Shown: piece by piece, positions 1-4,138 of the stretch
Layout: each line of letters starts with the position of its first letter
How positions within the stretch are numbered: the stretch's first letter is position 1
Assembly: GCA_964460655.1 (NCBI GenBank)
Contig: CAYWSH010000204.1
Location: 1 to 6,302 of the forward strand
Direction: 5' to 3'
Origin: CAVUAF01 sp964460655
Lineage (GTDB): Bacteria; Acidobacteriota; Terriglobia; Terriglobales; Acidobacteriaceae
DNA: 6,302 bases
Made by a program: the position numbers and the translations under genes
Notes under the pieces: model-generated
What the model saw: the letters and a program-made list of their open reading frames with translations, nothing else
Database searches by the model: none
What the model was told of the DNA's origin: nothing

Positions 1-2
1 TG

Positions 3-386
3 AAGGACTTCAAAGGGCAGAACGTGGTGCTGTTCTTCTTTCCCAAGGCCAACACGCCGGGTTGAACGATCGAAGCGTGCGGGTTCCGCGACGCCTACAA
101 GAAGATCCAGAAGGCGGGGCTGGCCGTGCTGGGCATTTCGGCCGATTCGCCCAAGGCGCAGAAGAAATTCAAAGACAAGTACGACCTGCCGTTCCCGCTG
201 CTCGCCGACGAAGAGAAGAAAGTCTGCAATCTATACGGCGTGATCAAGCAGAAGAGCATGTATGGGAAGCTGTTCAAGGGCATTAGCCGGATGTCGTTCC
301 TGATCGGGCCGGAGGGAAAGATCAGAAAGATATTTGATCCGGTGAAGCCGGCGGGGCATGCCGAGGAAGTGCTGGCGAGTCTTTAG
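3..386 (+). CDS. bcp: BCP/PrxQ-type peroxiredoxin, probable selenoprotein (5' partial)
   Basis: Thiol (here probably selenol) peroxidase of the AhpC/TSA superfamily, BCP/PrxQ branch, which reduces hydroperoxides in the cytoplasm. The 5' end lies outside the window; 127 residues are readable, so about 25-30 are missing compared with the usual 150-160. Reading the codon phase that starts at base 3 gives the family core PKANTPG-U-TIEACGFRD, where U is the TGA at 63-65. It falls exactly on the peroxidatic position of the PxxxTxxC motif, and the second Cys of the CxxxxC pair is kept (codon 78-80). The rest is typical: LGISADSP, FPLLAD, a YGV segment and a C-terminal FLIGPEGKI strand. The frame is open after the TGA up to the TAG at 384-386. 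A hairpin at 75-94 fits a bacterial SECIS element. The alternatives are a nonsense mutation or a base error in a Cys codon (TGC/TGT to TGA). Family assignment is very sure; selenocysteine decoding is probable. Confidence 0.85.
63..65 (+). other. In-frame UGA, probable selenocysteine codon
   Basis: TGA in the reading phase of the peroxiredoxin, at the peroxidatic Cys of PxxxTxxC. Homologous sequence continues without interruption on both sides. UGA is an ordinary stop elsewhere in this window (ends of rnpA and yidD), so the codon is not generally reassigned. Confidence 0.7.
75..94 (+). promoter_or_regulatory. Bacterial SECIS-like hairpin
   Basis: Stem GCGT (75-78) pairs with ACGC (91-94) and GCGG (79-82) pairs with CCGC (86-89). 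There is one bulged G at 90 and an apical loop GTT at 83-85. That is eight base pairs, with the loop starting after 17 intervening nucleotides from the UGA. As I recall the published bSECIS rule, the apical loop is 3-14 nt, lies about 16-37 nt from UGA, and has a G in its first two positions; this hairpin meets all three. It lies within coding sequence, as bacterial SECIS elements do. In GC-rich DNA such a hairpin can also arise by chance. Confidence 0.55.
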
Positions 387-596
387 CTAAGCCTTTGCTC
401 GCTCCCGTCCCGCAATCGATTCAACGTCGTCAACGTATTGCTTTGTGCGTTCGTCCAGCACATCCCCTACAAACTTATCTAGCGACTCGTCACGAGCAGC
501 AGCAATTACACCCACTCGCCGCCTCAATTCAATGGGTACGCGTATGTTGAGCTGCACCCTCTTAACCTTCTTCTTTTTTGAGGGATCGGGACTCAT
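387..596 (-). CDS. Ribbon-helix-helix (CopG/Arc-like) DNA-binding protein
   Basis: A 69-residue basic protein with the layout of a ribbon-helix-helix repressor. A Lys-rich arm (residues 6-13, SKKKKVKR) leads to a short strand, VQLNIRVP (14-21). Helix A is about 22-35 (IELRRRVGVIAAAR), followed by a DES turn and helix B about 38-54 (SLDKFVGDVLDERTKQY), then a charged tail. RHH proteins bind DNA as dimers through the paired strand and often occupy tandem 7-8-bp sites. Such sites lie just upstream at 651-690, so autoregulation and control of the divergent gene are likely. Its stop (TAG, 389-387) directly abuts the stop of the convergent peroxiredoxin, with no intergenic base. No toxin-like partner follows it in the same direction, so an antitoxin role is unsupported. 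No clear Shine-Dalgarno sequence precedes ATG 596. The gene is recognised by fold pattern only. Confidence 0.7.
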   Translation of the reverse strand: MSPDPSKKKKVKRVQLNIRVPIELRRRVGVIAAARDESLDKFVGDVLDERTKQYVDDVESIAGRERAKA

Positions 597-630
597 TTGA
601 ACGCTAATCGACTCGGTGGATAAAAGAGTC

Positions 631-662
631 TTGACATCCTATTTGTTTGCTAGCAATATAGC
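631..662 (+). promoter_or_regulatory. Candidate promoter for the 99-aa gene
   Basis: A perfect -35 TTGACA lies at 631-636. The -10 is less certain: CAATAT at 654-659 (17-bp spacer) or TATAGC at 657-662 (20-bp spacer). Either lies inside the TAGCAA repeat array, so a repressor bound there would block RNA polymerase. Transcription would begin around 666-670, leaving a leader of only about 20 nt before ATG 688. Confidence 0.45.
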
Positions 663-664
663 AA
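636..664 (-). promoter_or_regulatory. Candidate promoter for the RHH gene
   Basis: On the minus strand TTGCTA (664-659) and TAGGAT (641-636) are separated by exactly 17 bp; each matches four of six consensus positions. The -35 box is itself one of the TAGCAA repeat units and the -10 abuts the -35 of the opposing promoter. The two divergent promoters therefore overlap and share the putative operator. Confidence 0.4.
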
Positions 665-690
665 CGTAGCTTGCTAGCAACTTAGCAATG
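647..690. repeat. Five tandem 8-bp TAGCAANN units with two TTGCTAGCAA palindromes (candidate RHH operator)
   Basis: Units start every 8 bp at 651, 659, 667, 675 and 683 and read TAGCAATA, TAGCAACG, TAGCTTGC, TAGCAACT and TAGCAATG. Two perfect 10-bp palindromes, TTGCTAGCAA, lie at 647-656 and 671-680, 24 bp (three units) apart. The last unit contains the ATG of the 99-aa gene. Arrays with 7-8-bp spacing are the classic operator form for RHH proteins (MetJ met-boxes, omega heptads), and an RHH gene diverges from this spot. That this protein binds here is inference. Confidence 0.65.
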
Positions 691-987
691 CAGCATTCAG
701 ATCATGCCTTGATTGGGTTGGACAAGGGGATTGAGCGCGCAGTATTGGCGCTAAGAGCTGCAGGACTTCATACGATTGAGTCTTGCGAGGGTGGGCCTGG
801 GCACGCGTTTCCTGAGCCTACCGTAAGCTTTAGGGGGGATTTGCGCGAAGGCTTGAAGGCGGTTGCGGCAGCGCTTGAGGCGGGCCTTAAAGTTTGGCAG
901 TTACGCCGCGTATGGAGAATGAACGCGGGTGAGCTTGAAGGTCCGTGGTGGGATCTCGTGCTGATACCCACCACGGAGCGCGATTAG
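688..987 (+). CDS. Conserved-looking small protein of unknown function
   Basis: A 99-residue soluble protein whose function I cannot name. It has an N-terminal helix (residues 11-26), then ESCEGGPGHAFPEPTVSF (31-48) with a Cys, a His and a Gly-rich turn, and an Ala-rich helix (51-66). A C-terminal block, LRRVWRMNAGELEGPWWDLV (72-91), looks like two strands with conserved-type Trp and Gly-Pro residues. There is no signal peptide or membrane segment. ATG 688 is the only usable start, because the frame meets a TAG at 667-669 with no other start between. No Shine-Dalgarno is visible, and the leader is made of TAGCAANN repeats. Codon use is more A/T-ending than in dnaN or yidC, suggesting separate acquisition. 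It is transcribed divergently from the RHH gene and probably repressed by it. Its stop lies 3 bp from that of the convergent 62-aa gene. Confidence 0.7.
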   Translation: MQHSDHALIGLDKGIERAVLALRAAGLHTIESCEGGPGHAFPEPTVSFRGDLREGLKAVAAALEAGLKVWQLRRVWRMNAGELEGPWWDLVLIPTTERD

Positions 988-990
988 GCG

Positions 991-1179
991 TCAGATTTCG
1001 TCGCGGTCATTGAAGTAGGCGCACTGGCGGCAGAGATGCCTACCGTCCGTGCCAAAGACTCGATCCTCGATGCTGGCGCCGTCGCTGCAAAGAGTGTTGT
1101 TGTGGTAGGGGGTCTCGACAGAACGACTCGAGTACCACGGTTCAGTCTCGGCCATTTGCAATTCTGCTTTCTGGGGCAT
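991..1179 (-). CDS. Small putative zinc-binding protein
   Basis: A 62-residue protein with a possible zinc site: His26 in YHNNTLC, Cys31, and the pair Cys50/Cys53 in GRHLCRQC. The spacing resembles a treble-clef or zinc-ribbon-like knuckle. The central segment (IEDRVFGTDGRHLC) also looks constrained rather than random. Function is unknown and I have no family name for it. The longest start is ATG 1179, preceded by GGGG seven bases upstream; an internal ATG at 1155 (residue 9) is possible and would keep the whole Cys/His region. If ATG 1179 is used, the start lies in the loop of a small GGGG/CCCC hairpin (1173-1189). Its end lies 3 bp from that of the 99-aa gene on the other strand. Confidence 0.55.
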   Translation of the reverse strand: MPQKAELQMAETEPWYSSRSVETPYHNNTLCSDGASIEDRVFGTDGRHLCRQCAYFNDRDEI

Positions 1180-1348
1180 ATAAATCCCCGGTCAGTAGGG
1201 CTTCGACGAATGTGCGTCCATGCGACGGGACGCCATGTGAGAGCAAAAGGGGCAACCCCACCATGGTCCGGCCGCTTACCTTGTCAGGGGAGGGCGGCTG
1301 GGCCTTCGTGTTTTGGCCCCCGATAACGGTGAGGTTATCCCTGGTCAC
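1142..1348 (-). CDS. Doubtful small ORF
   Basis: A GTG-initiated 68-codon frame with mostly G/C third positions (roughly three quarters in the first 52 codons by eye). It encodes a hydrophobic GLPLLLSHGV stretch (residues 31-40) and RTFVEALLTGDLYAP. It overlaps the start of the 62-aa gene by 38 nt in another frame. There is no Shine-Dalgarno sequence, and an in-frame TAG lies a few codons upstream of the GTG. I do not recognise the product. It could equally be leader DNA of the 62-aa gene that happens to be open. Confidence 0.2.
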   Translation of the reverse strand: MTRDNLTVIGGQNTKAQPPSPDKVSGRTMVGLPLLLSHGVPSHGRTFVEALLTGDLYAPESRIANGRD

Positions 1349-1350
1349 CG
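1322..1350. repeat. Two overlapping inverted repeats
   Basis: GATAAC (1322-1327) pairs with GTTATC (1334-1339) around a 6-nt loop. CGGTGA (1327-1332) pairs with TCACCG (1345-1350) around a 12-nt loop. The arms overlap, so only one hairpin can form at a time. Confidence 0.5.
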
Positions 1351-1401
1351 GGCGCTAGTGGATGGAAATTACGCCCGCATCTTGTGGCTGTCAAGACCAC
1401 T

Positions 1402-1417
1402 ATACTACATATTGTAT
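1402..1417. promoter_or_regulatory. NrdR-box-like palindrome
   Basis: The 16-mer ATACTACATATTGTAT matches the published NrdR consensus acaCwAtATaTwGtgt at 13 of 16 positions, including all the strongly conserved ones (C4, w5, A6, A8, T9, T11, w12, G13). A weaker partial match (right half only) sits 30 bp to the left at 1372-1387. NrdR represses ribonucleotide reductase operons, but no nrd gene is in the window, so its role here is unclear. Confidence 0.35.
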
Positions 1418-1423
1418 CTTTTT

Positions 1424-1432
1424 TGTGAATAA
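1424..1432 (-). promoter_or_regulatory. Consensus DnaA box
   Basis: TGTGAATAA on the plus strand reads TTATTCACA on the minus strand, a full match to TTATNCACA. A one-mismatch relative, TTTTCCACC, lies on the minus strand at 1472-1464. A single 9-mer can occur by chance. Confidence 0.35.
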
Positions 1433-1603
1433 CTGGCTAATTGTGGCCCGTCGCGTGCCGGTTGGTGGAAAACGCGTAACGTACAGATGTCATGAGATTT
1501 GCGCTTTGTGTTCGCGACATAAGGAACGCACCCAAGCAAAAGCCGGACGCGGATTCATGACCGGAAAGCGTGCTGTCGGCGCTTGTTCGACCGACATTCG
1601 CAG

Positions 1604-1680
1604 GGATCCTTCGGTCGCGCTCGCTACGACTCTCCCGCTTGGCGGGATCGTCTCGTTCGCACTCCCTCAGGATGACGGTT
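1604..1680. repeat. Dispersed intergenic repeat, copy 1 (TCCTTCG...CTCAGGATGA)
   Basis: It begins GGATCCTTCGGTC and ends CTCCCTCAGGATGACGGTT, with an internal CCCGC/GCGGG hairpin at 1634-1646. The same end sequences recur at 1820-1867 with a different middle. Elements of this form are, from memory, common between genes in acidobacterial genomes; this was not checked. Confidence 0.5.
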
Positions 1681-1695
1681 TTAGGGTGGTCTTAC

Positions 1696-1769
1696 GGCAC
1701 GGCTGAAGCCGTGCCCTTCCGAAGGACTATCGCCCGCTTCGCGGGCTGCGCGGACGAGGGCGTCCGCGC
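1696..1769. repeat. Cluster of three consecutive perfect hairpins
   Basis: Hairpin 1 is GGCACGGC/GCCGTGCC with loop TGAA (1696-1715). Hairpin 2 is GCCCGC/GCGGGC with loop TTC (1732-1746). Hairpin 3 is GCGCGGACG/CGTCCGCGC with loop AGGG (1748-1769). All stems are perfect and none is followed by a clear U-run, so they look like REP/BIME-type mobile repeats rather than simple terminators. They could still protect or end the yidC transcript arriving from the right. Confidence 0.6.
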
Positions 1770-1819
1770 CACGTGATCGGAGAGCGAAATCAGCGGCGTC
1801 GTTGCGCGGGCGTCCGCGG

Positions 1820-1867
1820 GGTCCTTCGACTCGTCCGCCGCGGCGGACTCTCTCAGGATGAGCGGTT
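1820..1867. repeat. Dispersed intergenic repeat, copy 2, with 16-bp palindrome
   Basis: It starts GGTCCTTCGACTC and ends CTCTCTCAGGATGAGCGGTT like copy 1, but is shorter. Its core is the perfect palindrome GTCCGCCGCGGCGGAC (1833-1848). It lies just beyond the yidC stop codon, so it would be in the 3' end of that mRNA. Confidence 0.5.
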
Positions 1868-1890
1868 GAGTGTGGGGATGTAGAAAAAGC

Positions 1891-3884
1891 CTACTTCTTA
1901 CGCTGGTTGCGCTTCTCCATCGCCGCGCGCATCTCTTTGCCGAAGCCGGAGTTGTTGATCCAGTACTGCTGCACGATGGCCAGCACGTTGGCGATGCCGT
2001 AGTAGAGGCAGAGGCCAGACGCCAGATTCCAGCTGATCATGCCGAACATCACCGGCATCATGATCATCATCATCTTGGCCTGGACCGGATCCATGCCGGC
2101 CTGCGGCGTCATGCGCTGCAGCCAGACCATGCTGAGGATGATGAGGATCGGTAGGACGTGCCACGGGTCAGGTGTGGAGAGGTCGTGGATCCATGCCCAA
2201 GGCGCCTGACGCAGCTCGATGGCCACGCCCAGCATGCTGTAGAAGGCGATGAGGAACGGCATCTGCAGCAGCAGCGGCAGGCAGCCGCCGGCGGGATTGA
2301 TGTTCTCCTTCTTGTAGAGCGCGCTGAGCTCCTGGTTCATCTCGGCGCGCTTCGGGTCGTTCATCTTGTACTTGCTGTACTTGGCCTGGATGGCCTTGAT
2401 CTGCGGCTGGACGCGCTGCATCTTCAGCGCCGACTTCATGCTGGAGACGCGCAACGGGAACAGCACCGCATTGATGATCAAGGTGAGGGCAACAATGGAC
2501 CAGCCCCAGTTGGGGACCCAGTGGTCGTGCGTCCACTCGAGCCAGAGGAAGAGCGGGCGCGCGAGCCAGCCGAAGTACGTACCGAAATCCACGAGGCGCT
2601 CGATGTCAGGACCGGTGCCCTGGCCGTTGACGATGGGCGCGGCGTGCACGGCGTCGAGCGCGTGCAGCGCTTTCGGGCCGACGAAGATGCGCTCGGTCGT
2701 CGTTCCCTTCAGACTGCCGACAGCGGCGCCGACCACGGGAACGTCGATGGTTGCGTTCGGATCGGAGGTCGTCAGTCCGGAGGGTTTCGGGATCTTGATC
2801 GCGTGGTTGAGCGTGACGAGCGCGGCGTTGTCGGGATCATCAGGCAGGAACGCGGCGGCGAAGTACTGGTCGGTGGCGCCGGCCCAGTAGAACGGCCCGC
2901 GAACGGTGTTGCCGCCGCTGACCTTGGGCGCGGCGAGGCGTGTGACGGTGGTACTGCGGAACAGGCTCGCCTGCGGCGTTTCGAAATCGACGCGCGCCGC
3001 CATGTAGCTCGGTAGCGCCGTTTGATCGCCGAAACCGGCAGGCCACGCCGGCAACGCCGCCACCAGCGCACCGTTCTGCATGACGCTGGTCTCCACGCGC
3101 ACGACATAGGTGTGGTCAAAGCTGAAGGTCTTGCGGACTGAGGTGGTGCCGTCGCTGAATTCGAAGGTCAGAGTGGCGGGTGTAGAGAAGGTCTGCGACC
3201 CAGCCTGCGCGGAAGAAATCTGCGCGCGTTCCTCCCCGAGAAGGATGTCCTTGGTTTCGCTGCGGACATACAGACCGCTATTGAGCTTGTCGCGGAGGCC
3301 AGCGTCCCAGGTCCAAAGCGAGAGCGGGTAGCCGTGCTGCGCGGCGGCGTTCGCGTGTACCAGCTCCAGAGGCTGGCCTTTCTCGTCACGATACTGCTNN
3401 NNNNNNNNNNNNNNNNNNNNNNNNNNNNNNNNNNNNNNNNNNNNNNNNNNNNNNNNNNNNNNNNNNNNNNNNNNNNNNNNNNNNNNNNNNNNNNNNNNGC
3501 GGCGTTCGCGTGTACCAGCTCCAGAGGCTGGCCTTTCTCGTCACGATACTGCTTCAGGATCCAGGACTTCACCTGCGCGCCGCGGTTGGTGAAGGTGATG
3601 CGGTAGAGGTCGTTCTCGATGACGACGTCGGATTCAGCGGCGGCTTGCTTGGTGGGAACGGTGGTGGGAGCAGCAGGTTTCGCGGCCGGTGCAGCCGGAG
3701 CAGGGGACGATGCAGGCTGCTGCGCCGGCTGAGTGATCGGCGTCGGCTCGACGGGCGCTTGCTGCTTCGCGTACTTCGCCAGGAAAGGCTGGGTGATCGC
3801 GATGACCACCACGGTCAGCGCGAGGGCGAGGATGATCCGTTTTTCTGTCCCCGGATCAGCCGGGGGGCCGGAAAGATCGTTCAT
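1891..3884 (-). CDS. yidC: Membrane protein insertase YidC/Oxa1 family (interrupted only by a false assembly gap)
   Basis: Inner-membrane insertase and chaperone that places proteins in the membrane alone or with SecYEG. The frame runs from ATG 3884 to TAG 1891 and is shifted by the N gap. Deleting 155 bp (100 N plus one of two identical 55-bp flanks) joins both parts in frame as 612 residues, a normal length for the long Gram-negative type. Order: cytoplasmic N-terminus, TM1 (about residues 16-36, LALALTVVVIAITQPF), an Ala/Pro/Gln-rich linker, a periplasmic beta domain (about 85-380), then the Oxa1 core. The core has NWGWSIVALTLIINAVLFPL, a cytoplasmic basic loop, the NPAGGCLPLLLQMP motif (from 478), further TMs and a basic tail, EKRNQRKK. 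The hydrophilic-groove position that is Arg366 in E. coli appears to be Asn420 here, with Arg427 nearby. Its ATG overlaps the yidD stop (ATGA) with no Shine-Dalgarno, implying translational coupling. Confidence 0.95.
3344..3398. repeat. 55-bp contig-end duplication, left copy
   Basis: The 55 bases directly before the N run are identical to the 55 directly after it (3499-3553), ending and starting exactly at the gap edges. This is the signature of two contigs that overlap but were scaffolded instead of merged. It is not a biological repeat. Confidence 0.95.
3399..3498. other. 100-N scaffold gap (false gap inside yidC)
   Basis: Exactly 100 N, a placeholder length. Because the flanks overlap by 55 bp, no sequence is missing. 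The true distance is -55 bp. Confidence 0.95.
3499..3553. repeat. 55-bp contig-end duplication, right copy
   Basis: Identical to 3344-3398. An overlap of 55 equals a common assembler k-mer size, which suggests a graph-edge overlap left in the scaffold. Confidence 0.95.
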
Positions 3885-4138
3885 TTCGAGTACTGAGTAC
3901 CGAGTACCGAGTTGCGAGTTCGATGAGCACCGGGAACAGGATCAAATCCACCACGAACAAACGGATTGCAGCGCAGCACGCGCCAAGCTGCCAACGCGGT
4001 CCCAACGAGCAGGCCGCGCTGCGCGATGGCTTCGGCGGCATACTCGGAGCAGGTCGGCGTGAAGCGACAAGCGTGCGGCAATGCGGGCGAGATCCAGCGC
4101 TTGTACGCGTGCAGCAGCGAGATGGCGAAGTCGCGCAT
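3881..4138 (-). CDS. yidD: Membrane protein insertion efficiency factor YidD
   Basis: Small membrane-associated protein thought to help YidC/Sec insert inner-membrane proteins. The 85 residues show the family pattern: an amphipathic N-terminal helix (LLHAYKRWISPAL, 8-20), the Cys-containing core CRFTPTCSEYAAEAI (24-38), GLLVGTALAAWRVLRCNPF (42-60) and the ending GGFDPVP (63-69). The three usual Cys are at 24, 30 and 57. The start overlaps the rnpA stop by one base (TGATG) and the stop overlaps the yidC start (ATGA). The last residues (about 72-85, HRTRNSVLGTQYSK) are unlike the family and are encoded by a degenerate 7-bp tandem repeat (3888-3922). This tail is probably a recent extension without a conserved role. 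Confidence 0.95.
   Translation of the reverse strand: MRDFAISLLHAYKRWISPALPHACRFTPTCSEYAAEAIAQRGLLVGTALAAWRVLRCNPFVRGGFDPVPGAHRTRNSVLGTQYSK
3888..3922. repeat. 7-bp tandem repeat at the yidD/yidC junction
   Basis: Five head-to-tail units on the plus strand: GAGTACT, GAGTACC, GAGTACC, GAGTTGC, GAGTTCG. It lies within the 3' end of yidD and stops 3 bp short of the yidC ATG. Seven is not a multiple of three, so gain or loss of a unit would change the YidD tail and move its stop relative to the yidC start. Confidence 0.75.

Larger units (their letters stand above)
1180..1890. other. 711-bp largely noncoding region
   Basis: No convincing gene lies between the 62-aa gene and the end of yidC, apart from the doubtful ORF at 1142-1348. 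From left to right it holds nested inverted repeats (1322-1350), a short AT-rich stretch with NrdR-box-like and DnaA-box motifs (1400-1435), and, from about 1600 on, repeat modules and strong hairpins. No tRNA or other known RNA could be recognised. In many bacteria yidC is followed by jag and mnmE; neither is here. Confidence 0.6.

Noticed and set aside
3..386. Peroxiredoxin as a nonsense-mutated pseudogene
   Set aside because: The only defect is the TGA at the catalytic Cys codon, the rest of the frame is clean, and a SECIS-like hairpin follows. A mutation or base error remains possible, but Sec decoding explains more.
387..596. Toxin-antitoxin pair with the RHH protein as antitoxin
   Set aside because: No co-directional toxin gene adjoins it; the only partner is divergent and does not resemble a known toxin.
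647..690. CRISPR-like repeat array
   Set aside because: Units are 8 bp and contiguous without spacers, as for an operator, not a CRISPR.
1036..1326. Plus-strand 96-codon open frame
   Set aside because: Antisense to the 62-aa zinc-type gene, which has a better motif pattern; no ribosome-binding site.
1362..1706. Plus-strand 114-codon open frame
   Set aside because: It runs through the NrdR/DnaA-like motifs, a dispersed repeat and the first hairpin, with no Shine-Dalgarno and no protein-like pattern; judged spurious.
1696..1769. Rho-independent terminators for yidC
   Set aside because: No U-run follows any of the three stems on the minus strand, and they lie over 120 bp past the stop; they fit interspersed repeats better.
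2158..3015. Plus-strand 285-codon open frame
   Set aside because: It lies wholly antisense to yidC, gives a low-complexity Arg/Gly/Val-rich product and shows no domain; it is a shadow of a GC-rich gene.
3344..3553. Biological 55-bp direct repeat within yidC
   Set aside because: Copies end exactly at the gap borders and the frame is restored by merging them, so it is a contig overlap.
1891..3884. yidC as a frameshifted or split gene
   Set aside because: The phase shift comes entirely from 100 N plus the duplicated 55 bp; collapsing them restores one frame.
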